Assembly: GCF_947253065.1 (NCBI RefSeq)
Contig: NZ_CAMXWS010000032.1
Span: 1 to 22,727 of the forward strand
DNA from: an uncultured Corynebacterium sp.
GTDB lineage: Bacteria; Actinomycetota; Actinomycetes; Mycobacteriales; Mycobacteriaceae
Length of the DNA: 22,727 nucleotides
Direction: 5' to 3'
Shown here: one piece after another, positions 14,376 to 21,755 of the stretch
How positions within the stretch are numbered: the first letter of the stretch is position 1
Layout of the letters: each line of letters starts with the position of its first letter
Notes under the pieces: model-generated
What the model saw: only the letters and a program-made list of their open reading frames with translations
Database searches by the model: none
Told to the model about the DNA's origin: nothing
Translations under genes and position numbers: made by a program

Positions 14376-15185
14376 ATGAGGGGGAAATACAGAAAACGAC
14401 AGGGGTTGAGCCTGGGGGAGATCAGGGACATAGCGGGGGCGTTTCCACGTGCGGCAGTTACAGGACCAGCGGCAGCACGGCTTATGGGGCTGCCCACGTT
14501 GGAGTGGGTGGAGGCGGTGGACCTGCGTTATCTATCGGGGGCGAAGCCGGGGAAGCAACCGAAGGATCCACGGGTGGTCTACCGCGGCGGGAACATTCGG
14601 CAAGATCTAGTGCAGGAAAGCAACGGCATTGCAACTGTGCACCTGATCCAGGTGTTGTTTGATATTTACCGCTACTACGGTCGGCTAGACGCACTGGTGC
14701 CCATGGAGCATTTGCGTTTTCACCAGCAGATTTCTCAGGCGGCGTTGCTGAATGCTGCTAAAAGAATGCTGCCCAGGGCGAATGGAATTCGAGGGTTTGA
14801 GGGGTTGGTGGGGTGGAGTGCGGGGACGTCGCAAAGCCCGTTGGAGACGATCGGCCGTGACGCGGTGTTGCGGGCGGAGATCCCGGAGGCGCATTCGATT
14901 GAGTTTCAGGTGGGGGTCGTCTTCGAGGATAGGTTTGCGCAGCAGCGCTTCGCGTCCGTGGACATGCTGATTAATGGGTGGCTTGTCGTTGAATTTGATG
15001 GGCGGATTAAGTCTGATGGCACCTACGGCGATGGGGTCACGGTGTTGCTCCGCCAGCTTGATCGCCAGCACGAGATCCAGGCCCTTGGGTTCAGTGTGGT
15101 GCGCGCCGGGTGGGGCGATGTGGTGAGCGGGAAGCTCGTTAGGGATCTCCGCCGCATTCTCCGCGCCCACTCCAAAGCCGCGTGA
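14376..15185 (+). CDS. Orphan DUF559/AbiEi-like protein with PD-(D/E)XK nuclease fold
   Basis: This 269-aa protein appears to have two parts. The N-terminal half (about 10-125) resembles the AbiEi/winged-helix region found in actinobacterial proteins of this kind (SLGEIRDIAGAFPRAAVTGPAAARLMGLP). The C-terminal part (about 150-260) fits the Vsr/DUF559 type of PD-(D/E)XK fold: E157 in SPLETIGRDAVLR, D196 in SVDMLING, E206-x-D208 in VVEFDGRIK with K212, then LDRQHEIQALGFSVVRAGW, the typical closing helix and strand. Nuclease activity is inferred, not shown. There is no methylase, toxin or second restriction subunit beside it. Codon choice (GGG, TTG and GTG runs) looks looser than in flanking core genes, which could mean acquisition. 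The start codon is weakly supported: GGGAA lies 11 or more nt upstream. Its TGA abuts the stop codon of the converging hydrolase gene. Confidence 0.7.
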   Translation: MRGKYRKRQGLSLGEIRDIAGAFPRAAVTGPAAARLMGLPTLEWVEAVDLRYLSGAKPGKQPKDPRVVYRGGNIRQDLVQESNGIATVHLIQVLFDIYRYYGRLDALVPMEHLRFHQQISQAALLNAAKRMLPRANGIRGFEGLVGWSAGTSQSPLETIGRDAVLRAEIPEAHSIEFQVGVVFEDRFAQQRFASVDMLINGWLVVEFDGRIKSDGTYGDGVTVLLRQLDRQHEIQALGFSVVRAGWGDVVSGKLVRDLRRILRAHSKAA

Positions 15186-16199
15186 TCAGGAATGCCACTG
15201 CGCGAGCCGTTCGCGCAGAATCTCTTCCGCGTCGTCGTGGGCGGCGCGGTTGCCTTCGTCAGTGCCGCCGAACATGATCTGCCAGCCATTCGGTTGCTCG
15301 TCAGACTTGGGGAAGAAGACGTGCCCAGCATCGGGGTAGATGTGCGCTTCAATATTGTCGCCCTGTTCGGCCAGCGCACGCGCGGCAACGTCGGATTGCC
15401 ACATCTGGTCCGCCTCACCGGCAAAGAGCAGCACGTTGCCGTCGAAATCAGACAGGTCGATCGGCGCATTAGCGTTGGCTGCGGTGCCCTCATATGTTGC
15501 GCGGTAGGAGACCGGGTAGCCCGTGGCCATGTCCCAGAACATTTTCGCACCAGCGCTTATCGACGACTTCCTAAACGACCCATACTCCACCGTCTCACCC
15601 TTATCGGTGAAAGACGGCAGATCCTCCCCGCCTGTGAAGTCCAGACCGCTGTATGAGTAGTGGGCTGGTGCGTAGGCGACGACATTGTCCACCGGGCAGC
15701 CACGCGCAGCGAGTAGTTCAGCGAATTCCGCACCCTTGGATGCACCGATGACAGTCAGTGGGGCAGGATCCTCGACATGCTCGTTGATGTAGGAGGTGAC
15801 CTCGTCGAACTGATCCAGTGGGATGTTGGCGAGGGTGGGTTTCTGATTCGGTTGGCCGAAGAAGTAGAGGCTTAAGACTTCGTAGCCGGCGTCGAAAAGC
15901 TGTTTTGCGCGGTTGTAATTGGGGGAGCCTTCCGATCCGCCGTAGACCACGATCACACCGCGGTGCTTCTTTTCAGTCGGGCGGAAGTGGAAGCCATTGA
16001 GATACTCACCCTCGATGGCGGTGATGTGCTCCGAGGTCTCGTACGAGGACTTATCGGAGCTCATGTCCCCGCCTGCGGACTGCGTGATCGGGTATTTATT
16101 CCCGTTGTAGGCGCGCAGCCCGACGACCACGAGCACCAATACGAGGATGACAGCCAGTGCCCAGAGCAGAAACTTTCCGATTGCCTTGAGGGCTTTCAT
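15186..16199 (-). CDS. Membrane-anchored alpha/beta hydrolase, BAAT/acyl-CoA thioesterase C-terminal type
   Basis: This 337-aa protein starts with a basic stretch and one transmembrane segment (about 8-28, FLLWALAVILVLVLVVVGL), leaving the enzyme outside the membrane. The domain (about 60-335) has the nucleophile elbow GASKG (152-156, S154), an acid D264 in FAGEADQMW and H293 in DAGHVFF, a full Ser-Asp-His triad. GVIVVYGGSEGSPN (81-94) forms the oxyanion side. The closest family I recognise is the bile acid-CoA:amino acid N-acyltransferase/acyl-CoA thioester hydrolase C-terminal domain, which in bacteria is often an esterase of unknown substrate. An in-frame ATG at 16229 adds 10 residues (MGPVFCKVGP) but lies in a hairpin arm. 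I chose 16199 because it starts a normal signal anchor; neither start has a clear ribosome-binding site. It lies 36 bp after efeB on the same strand. Confidence 0.75.
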   Translation of the reverse strand: MKALKAIGKFLLWALAVILVLVLVVVGLRAYNGNKYPITQSAGGDMSSDKSSYETSEHITAIEGEYLNGFHFRPTEKKHRGVIVVYGGSEGSPNYNRAKQLFDAGYEVLSLYFFGQPNQKPTLANIPLDQFDEVTSYINEHVEDPAPLTVIGASKGAEFAELLAARGCPVDNVVAYAPAHYSYSGLDFTGGEDLPSFTDKGETVEYGSFRKSSISAGAKMFWDMATGYPVSYRATYEGTAANANAPIDLSDFDGNVLLFAGEADQMWQSDVAARALAEQGDNIEAHIYPDAGHVFFPKSDEQPNGWQIMFGGTDEGNRAAHDDAEEILRERLAQWHS

Positions 16200-16229
16200 G
16201 GGGCCGACTTTACAAAAGACAGGCCCCAT
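16198..16229 (-). terminator. Hairpin between efeB and the hydrolase gene
   Basis: ATGGGGCC (16198-16205) and GGCCCCAT (16222-16229) form an 8-bp stem around 16 nt. No T-run follows on the minus strand, so it may partly end efeB transcription or shape the hydrolase start, since both candidate ATGs lie in its arms. Confidence 0.4.
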
Positions 16230-16235
16230 GCGCGC

Positions 16236-17468
16236 TTAAGCGAACATTCCTTCCCCGACGAAACCGGTCTCGCCCACGCCAGGCGGGATGAGATAAGTGC
16301 CAGTGTTCGTGGTCTTGAGATACTCCAGGAACATCTCGTCGCGTGACATGGACTGGTGCACGGTGGCGAACCTGTCGACGGTGCGCGTGAATGCGATGAA
16401 GAACAAGCCGGCGTCAAGGCGGCCCTGCTCATTGGAGCCATCGACGAAGTTGAAAGCGCGGCGCAGCATGCGGATGCCGCCGTTCTGGTCAGGGTGCACG
16501 TTGAACACGTGGGAGCCGTGGTCGATGACGGGGCGTCCGCGTTCATTGGTCGCGGCGAAGTCGGGTTCGTCGAATTCTTTAGTGCCGCTCAGCGGGGCGC
16601 CTTCGAACTTATCGCGGCCGGTGACGCGTTCTTGCTCTGAGAGCTGAAGGGTGTCCCAGACCTCGATATTCATGGCGATGCGTCGGGCCGTCAGATAGGA
16701 ACCGCCGGCTGCCCAAGGCTGGGAGGAGTCGGAAGGAATCCAGACATGCTCGTCCAATGCTTCGTTGTCCTCAGCGCGGATATTGGCGGTGCCGTCTTTC
16801 TGCCCGAAGAGGTTGCGCGGTGTGGTCTCCTCGCGGGTGGTCACGGCGGCTTTGCCGAAACCGATTTGGGTCCAGCGCAGCACCGCGTCGGGCACAGCCA
16901 AGCGGGTCAGATTGCGCATTGCGTGAGTAGCCACTTGGGGGTCATTCGAACAGGCCTGGATACAAAGGTCGCCCTCGGACTGCTCGCGGTTGAGGAAGTC
17001 GTTGGACATTGGCGGCATCTCGGTGAATTCATCCGGCAGTTTGTCGGCCAAACCAAACTGGTCGCGGAAGAGACTACGACCGAAACCAATGGTGATGGTT
17101 AAGGCAGACGGGCCTAGATCAAAGGCTTCGCCAGAATCGTCGGGAGGGAAATTCTCTCCGCCACCGAACGCACCTTTGGCGCTGACTTCGCCACCGAGCG
17201 TCAACCGGCGTGCGGCGTCCGTCCAGCGTTTCAGTAGGTCAATGAGGTCATCGCGGTCGGCTTTCTCACCCATATCAAAAGCCGCGAAGTGCAGGTTGTT
17301 CTGCATCGGGCTGATGATTCCAGCTTGGTGCTCACCGGCGAAGTCGATGATGAGTTCATCGTGAGAGACAGCGCCGTCCGATTCTTCCCGGGAGCAGGCA
17401 GCAGCGGCGACACCGACGGTGCTGGCGCCGCCGAGCGCGAAGAATGTGCGCCGGTTAAAGTCACGCAT
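16236..17468 (-). CDS. efeB: Iron-uptake DyP-type haem peroxidase, Tat-exported
   Basis: This 410-aa protein begins with a twin-arginine signal (R6-R7, NRRTFFALGG) followed by a hydrophobic core. AAAAC ends at C25, so processing as a Tat lipoprotein is possible although the lipobox lacks the usual Leu/Val at -3. The DyP signature GxxDG is GQKDG (222-226), whose Asp is catalytic. The domain fills the rest of the protein. EfeB in the EfeUOB system oxidises ferrous iron, or acts on haem, outside the membrane. Its ATG follows the efeO stop with no spacing (TAAATG), and a GGAGG inside the end of efeO serves as ribosome-binding site. Confidence 0.93.
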   Translation of the reverse strand: MRDFNRRTFFALGGASTVGVAAAACSREESDGAVSHDELIIDFAGEHQAGIISPMQNNLHFAAFDMGEKADRDDLIDLLKRWTDAARRLTLGGEVSAKGAFGGGENFPPDDSGEAFDLGPSALTITIGFGRSLFRDQFGLADKLPDEFTEMPPMSNDFLNREQSEGDLCIQACSNDPQVATHAMRNLTRLAVPDAVLRWTQIGFGKAAVTTREETTPRNLFGQKDGTANIRAEDNEALDEHVWIPSDSSQPWAAGGSYLTARRIAMNIEVWDTLQLSEQERVTGRDKFEGAPLSGTKEFDEPDFAATNERGRPVIDHGSHVFNVHPDQNGGIRMLRRAFNFVDGSNEQGRLDAGLFFIAFTRTVDRFATVHQSMSRDEMFLEYLKTTNTGTYLIPPGVGETGFVGEGMFA

Positions 17469-18731
17469 TTAGGACTCTGCCTCCGTGTCTACGTTGAGGC
17501 CCAGAACAGTACCGGTCAGGTTCGACAACGGCTCGCGCAGAGCATCGATTGAACGTGTCAGTTTTGCCTGCTGGCCAGCATCGACCTGGTCGTAGTCGAC
17601 GTATCCGGTCTCAAGGCTGCCGTATTGGTCCAGAAGTTCTTGGATGTCGTCGAAGCGGGACGAGATTTCGTCGACAAGCTTGGTGCCTTCTTCACCACGA
17701 TCTGCGGCGATGTCTTTGACCATGTCGAAAGCGATGCGCGAGCCTTGAATATTGGCCTGGAAATCGTAGAGGTCCTTGTGTGACCACCAGTTCTCCTCGC
17801 CAGTGACCTTGGTGGTAGCCACTTCCTCGAGCAGGCCCATCGCACCATTGGACACGGTGTCGACCGTGATGTCGTTCTTTTCCACGAAATCTGGGGCGTG
17901 GACGGTGGTGTTCAACAGCTCAACATCAGCGATCAAGGTATCGGCGATCTCACGACGCTTCTCTGGTGTGGACGGCTCCCACCCTTCGCGGGCAGGTGCG
18001 CCATCGGCGTTCTTGGTGTCGGCTGCTGGCGGCCACAGGTCCTTCTCCATGCGGTGGAAACCGAGCCACTCGGTGAACGTGGGGTCGTCGTTCTTGAGCT
18101 CCTCGGCCTCGGCGATGTAGTCGACTTCGCGGTAGTCAATGCGCGCGTCGAGAACACCGAGGGCCTCAGCGATTGGCTCGATGCGCTCGTAGTGGACGCG
18201 GGTGGTGGGGTAGAGCTCCTTTGCCTTCTCGTCGTCGCCGGCGGCGTATGCTTCGGCGAATTCCTCGACCTTAGGCAGAAGTTCCGCGACTTCGTTCTTC
18301 ACAAAAGCAGCGTAGTTATCGCGTGCCTCGTTGAAGCGCTTCTCATCTGACTCGGTGTATTGGATCGGCTCGCCGGTCACCGTGAACTCAGCTTGGCCGA
18401 CATTCGCCCCGCGCAGGCCGGGCTTGCATGCGGTGAAGTAGGAGCCAGGTTCGAGCTGAACGGTCAGTTCAGCGGTGCTACCAGGCGTGATGTTCTCGCG
18501 CTCAGCGATGACGCGCAGACCATCGTCGGCGAGGATGTAGAACTCAGTGACACGCTCACCTTCATTCGTGATGGCGAAGGTACTGGTACCAGATTCAGCT
18601 GAGTTTGTAGCGACTGCGCAGGAGTCTTCTTTCGCTGTGACATCGATGGTGTCGCCCGTGCTGTTTTCCACGCACCCCGCGAGCGGGAGGGCGAGAGCCA
18701 ACGAGGCAAGAATGATAGGGGAGCGCTTCAT
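17469..18731 (-). CDS. efeO: Iron-uptake lipoprotein EfeO (cupredoxin plus M75 imelysin-like domain)
   Basis: This 420-aa protein has a lipoprotein signal ending LPLAGC with lipidated C20. A cupredoxin-like domain follows (about 22-120, with C38 and C102). The helical M75/imelysin domain (about 130-415) carries HRMEKDLW with H226 and E229, the HxxE metal motif of EfeO. It captures iron at the cell surface and passes it to the permease. The start ATG overlaps the efeU stop as ATGA, and its stop touches the efeB start, so all three genes are translationally coupled. Confidence 0.94.
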   Translation of the reverse strand: MKRSPIILASLALALPLAGCVENSTGDTIDVTAKEDSCAVATNSAESGTSTFAITNEGERVTEFYILADDGLRVIAERENITPGSTAELTVQLEPGSYFTACKPGLRGANVGQAEFTVTGEPIQYTESDEKRFNEARDNYAAFVKNEVAELLPKVEEFAEAYAAGDDEKAKELYPTTRVHYERIEPIAEALGVLDARIDYREVDYIAEAEELKNDDPTFTEWLGFHRMEKDLWPPAADTKNADGAPAREGWEPSTPEKRREIADTLIADVELLNTTVHAPDFVEKNDITVDTVSNGAMGLLEEVATTKVTGEENWWSHKDLYDFQANIQGSRIAFDMVKDIAADRGEEGTKLVDEISSRFDDIQELLDQYGSLETGYVDYDQVDAGQQAKLTRSIDALREPLSNLTGTVLGLNVDTEAES

Positions 18732-19693
18732 AGTGCGACCTTTCGTGGTTTAGATGTTTCAGCTTTTCGCTTATCGACGCCACCGCGCCTAGCAGCCCGC
18801 ACATGCCCCACGAAGATCGGGACAATGATGACGAGATAAACAGCCCAACCAATGACCTGGAGCCAGGACATTTGGGGCATAAAGCCAGTGAATGCTTGAA
18901 GAAGAGTGGCCGTGATTCCAGAGGGATCGATGATCTCTTCGAGGTTGAAAGCCCAACCGAACGGGAACGACGCCATCCAGAATGGGTAGGTCGCAAATCC
19001 AGTGAGTACTTCGCCGGTGCGCGGGTGAGTCGGTGCGATCGGTGCACCGGAGAATGGGCCGGGGAGGAATTGGGCCTCCTGAAGATCATGAATGGCGTAG
19101 GCGAGGATGCCCGCTGCGACGATGATGAGCAATGCGCTCGACCAGGTGAAGAAGGTCCCCAGATCCAGGCGGAGCGCACCCCGGTAGATCAGCCAGCCCA
19201 TCACAATGGCGGTGCCGATGCCGAGGAATGCGCCGGCGACTGCACTTGGGGTGGTAGTCCAGCCCCACAACAGCAGGGTCAGTTCAATTCCTTCGCGAGC
19301 AACTGCGACGAATGCAAGCCAAAACATTGCTTGCGTGCCTTTAGTTAGCGCGATGCCGGTTTTGTCATCGAGCATCGTGCGCAGCTTCCCGTTCTCGTTA
19401 CTCAAAGAGACGATCATGCCGGTGATCATGGCCACTGCGATGAGTGACATGATGCCGCCGATTGCTTCTTGTGCACGGAACGAAAGGCCGTATCGCCCGA
19501 ATGTGAACAAAGCTCCGAGGGCGGTGCAGATTGCCGCTGCTGAAATAACGCCGACCCAAACAGTGCGTGACGCTGAGGCAATGTGCTGATTAGGTGCACC
19601 CTGGCGGCGCTGGATCGCGGCGAACAGCATGCCGACGATGAGAGATGCTTCCAGGCCCTCGCGGAGGCCGACCAGGAATGCGGCGATGAACAT
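18728..19693 (-). CDS. efeU: Iron permease EfeU (FTR1 family)
   Basis: This 321-aa polytopic membrane protein carries both FTR1 iron motifs: REGLE at 11-15 in the first helix and REGIE at 133-137 in a central helix. About seven transmembrane segments can be read. The C-terminal tail is short and basic (ARRGGVDKRKAETSKPRK), cytoplasmic. It moves iron inward after handling by EfeO/EfeB. GAGAAAG precedes the ATG at 19693. It is the first gene of the efeUOB operon; the palindrome 56 bp upstream is a candidate regulatory site. Confidence 0.94.
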   Translation of the reverse strand: MFIAAFLVGLREGLEASLIVGMLFAAIQRRQGAPNQHIASASRTVWVGVISAAAICTALGALFTFGRYGLSFRAQEAIGGIMSLIAVAMITGMIVSLSNENGKLRTMLDDKTGIALTKGTQAMFWLAFVAVAREGIELTLLLWGWTTTPSAVAGAFLGIGTAIVMGWLIYRGALRLDLGTFFTWSSALLIIVAAGILAYAIHDLQEAQFLPGPFSGAPIAPTHPRTGEVLTGFATYPFWMASFPFGWAFNLEEIIDPSGITATLLQAFTGFMPQMSWLQVIGWAVYLVIIVPIFVGHVRAARRGGVDKRKAETSKPRKVAL

Positions 19694-19748
19694 ATGTGGG
19701 ACTTTCTCGTTTTAACCTGGGCAGTCGTGGTGCGGCGACCTATCGAAC

Positions 19749-19782
19749 TTAGGTGACCCTTGACTAGCCAAGGGTCACCTTA
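19749..19782. promoter_or_regulatory. Palindrome upstream of efeUOB, candidate DtxR-type iron operator
   Basis: AGGTGACCCTTG (19751-19762), ACTAGC, CAAGGGTCACCT (19769-19780) is a perfect 12-bp dyad flanked by TT and TA. Its ends read TTAGGTGAC and GTCACCTTA, close to the TTAGGTTAG half-site of the DtxR/IdeR box, but the two halves are farther apart than in a single 19-bp box. Each direction can be read as a degenerate 19-mer, with the two overlapping. There is no T-run, which argues against a terminator, and the operon downstream is for iron uptake. Confidence 0.45.
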
Positions 19783-19795
19783 CTTCGCGCATTCT

Positions 19796-19844
19796 AAAAA
19801 AGTAAAGAGCGTCTCTTGCGCATGTTCATTGCGCAAGAGACGCT
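19796..19844 (-). terminator. Terminator of the enoyl-CoA hydratase/isomerase gene
   Basis: On the minus strand, 15-bp perfect arms (19844-19830 and 19822-19808, AGCGTCTCTTGCGCA) with a 7-nt loop are followed by CTTTACTTTTTT. It lies 24 bp past the stop codon of the gene at 19868-20650 and insulates the efe operon. Confidence 0.85.
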
Positions 19845-19867
19845 TCGATGAAAAGTCAGGTGATTGG

Positions 19868-20650
19868 CTAGAACTTCGGCGTGCGACGCTCCAGGAAAGC
19901 TGCGACGCCTTCCTTGTGTCCTGGGCTCTGCAGAAGCTCGGTTTGGAAACGGGCCTCGTTGATCAGACTATTCGGCAGCTCTGTGAGTGTGACGCGGTTG
20001 ACGGCGCGCTTCGTTTCAGCGATGGCTCCACGCGGGGAGGTGGAGAACCCCTCAGCCAACTGCTGTGCACGCGTCAGGGCTTCGCCGGCAGGTGTGACCT
20101 CGGCAAAGATACCAAAGCTCACGGCGTCGGCAGCAGGGATTCGCTCCTGCAGCAGGACCAGCTGCATCGTGCGGTGGCGACCGATGGATGCGGCCAGTGT
20201 TGCAACTGCGCCACCATCCGGCATTAGACCAATACGTCCAAACGGCAACGTGATGAAGGAAGATTCAGCCGCGATGATCAGATCGCAGGCGCAGGCAAGC
20301 GAAGCACCGACACCAGCGACGGCTCCTTCGGCAGCTGCAATCACGGGTACGTCAGCACGGGTGATCGCTCCGATCATGTGCTCGATTCCCCCGAGGGAAT
20401 GTGCAGCGACTTCGGCGGTGTTCTCGCCGGTGAACGCCTCGATGTCCATGCCTGAGCAGAACGATTTCTCATCGCCAGTAATGATGATGCACCGGACATT
20501 CGGGTTCGCATTAGCTGTTTGAACGGCATTGCCGATCGCCCAATAAGAATCCGGCTCCAACGCGTTGCGCTTGGCAGGGTTGGAGATGCGGATGTGGGCG
20601 ACGGTGCCGTCGATAAGCGAAGTGATGTTGCCCTTGAGCTCGCTCGTCAT
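19868..20650 (-). CDS. Enoyl-CoA hydratase/isomerase family protein, PaaG-like active site
   Basis: This 260-aa crotonase-fold protein has FCSGMD (64-69) and GAVAGVGASL (109-118), the two oxyanion-hole peptides. The two Glu residues that make a true hydratase are missing: the first position is Ala in GASLACACD (rather than GGCELAMMCD) and the second lies in IGLMPDGG, where D145 aligns with the Asp of PaaG-type delta-isomerases. An isomerase or other crotonase reaction is therefore more likely than hydration. AAAGGCAGCT precedes the ATG. It starts 8 bp after the end of the flavin oxidoreductase gene, so the two form an operon, and it is followed by a strong terminator. Confidence 0.85.
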   Translation of the reverse strand: MTSELKGNITSLIDGTVAHIRISNPAKRNALEPDSYWAIGNAVQTANANPNVRCIIITGDEKSFCSGMDIEAFTGENTAEVAAHSLGGIEHMIGAITRADVPVIAAAEGAVAGVGASLACACDLIIAAESSFITLPFGRIGLMPDGGAVATLAASIGRHRTMQLVLLQERIPAADAVSFGIFAEVTPAGEALTRAQQLAEGFSTSPRGAIAETKRAVNRVTLTELPNSLINEARFQTELLQSPGHKEGVAAFLERRTPKF

Positions 20651-20658
20651 AGCTGCCT

Positions 20659-21639
20659 TTACTTGACGAAGCCTGCGAGGCGACCGGTGATGATCTCCGC
20701 TGCCTCGTTAGCGATGCGCGGGACCAGCTCGCCACACGTCGGGATGTCGTTGATGACGCCCTGGACAAGACCGCAGGACCAGATACCCGCATCCAGATCG
20801 CCGTTCTCATAAACCGTGCGGCCACGCTGACCAGAGACCAGATCGCGGACCTCCGGGAACTGTGCGCCAGCATTGAGCTTCTCGACGACCTCACGGCTCA
20901 CCTCATTCGACGCCACACGAGCGGTGTTGCCCAGCGTGCGGAAGATGAGCTCGGTGTCCAGCTCAGTGCGCTCAACGATCGCTTCCTTGACGTTCCGGTG
21001 CACCGGTGCCTCCTCGGTACAGAGGAAGCGGGTGCCCATGTTGACGCCCTCTGCGCCAAGCGCGAGTGCCGCGGCCATACCGCGACCATCGGCGATACCA
21101 CCGGAAGCCAAGATCGGAATGTCCAGCTTGTCTGCCGCTGCCGGCAGAAGCACCAGACCCGGGATGTCATCCTCGCCCGGGTGGCCCGCGCACTCGAAAC
21201 CGTCGACGCTGACAATGTCAACGCCCTTCTGCTGCGCACTCAGTGCGTGGCGCACGGAGGTGCACTTGTGGATCACGGTGACCCCGGCCTGCTTCAACAT
21301 CGGCACCAGCTGCGCCGGGTTCGCGCCAGCGGTCTCCACGATCTTCACGCCCTTTTCCACTGCCACACGCAAGTACTCCTCGTACGGCGGTGGAGTGATC
21401 GTCGGCAGGATGGTCAGGTTCACACCGAAGGGCTTATCTGTCATCTCCCGCATGCGGTCGATTTCCTTGCCCAAGTCCTCCGGGGATGGCTGGGTCAAAG
21501 CAGTCAGGATGCCCAGGCCGCCCGCATTGGAAACAGCAGATGCGAGATCAGCAGTGCCGACCCACTGCATACCGCCCTGGACGATCGGGTGCTCAATACC
21601 AAGCATCTCGTTGATGCGGGTCTGGATCGTGGCTGACAT
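20659..21639 (-). CDS. NAD(P)H-dependent flavin oxidoreductase, nitronate monooxygenase family
   Basis: This 326-aa FMN TIM-barrel protein belongs to the 2-nitropropane dioxygenase-like family. HPIVQGGMQWVG (17-28) binds FMN at the start of the barrel; VDGFECAGHPGEDD (145-158) holds the conserved catalytic His, H153; SGGIADGRGMAAALALGA and VNMGTRF form the phosphate-binding end. Family members oxidise propionate-3-nitronate and nitroalkanes or act as quinone or enoyl reductases. A very good ribosome-binding site (AAGGAGAG) lies 6 nt before the ATG. The coupled crotonase-fold gene suggests a role on an acyl-CoA substrate, but this is inference. Upstream, CAATC-GTGTTT-GATTG (21665-21680) is a small dyad that could bind a regulator. 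Confidence 0.85.
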   Translation of the reverse strand: MSATIQTRINEMLGIEHPIVQGGMQWVGTADLASAVSNAGGLGILTALTQPSPEDLGKEIDRMREMTDKPFGVNLTILPTITPPPYEEYLRVAVEKGVKIVETAGANPAQLVPMLKQAGVTVIHKCTSVRHALSAQQKGVDIVSVDGFECAGHPGEDDIPGLVLLPAAADKLDIPILASGGIADGRGMAAALALGAEGVNMGTRFLCTEEAPVHRNVKEAIVERTELDTELIFRTLGNTARVASNEVSREVVEKLNAGAQFPEVRDLVSGQRGRTVYENGDLDAGIWSCGLVQGVINDIPTCGELVPRIANEAAEIITGRLAGFVK

Positions 21640-21755
21640 AGTCGGCTCTCCTTAGCTTCGGTTTCAATCGTGTTTGATTGTTCGGCTGAATTAATGAGAC
21701 CTACATTACACATCGGGCAAAAATGTTGCGTGGATAACTTGGCAATTTTGGAGGG

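Noticed and set aside
19749..19782. Terminator interpretation of the palindrome upstream of efeU
   Set aside because: No T-run follows on either strand, and a complete terminator for the upstream gene already exists at 19796-19844.
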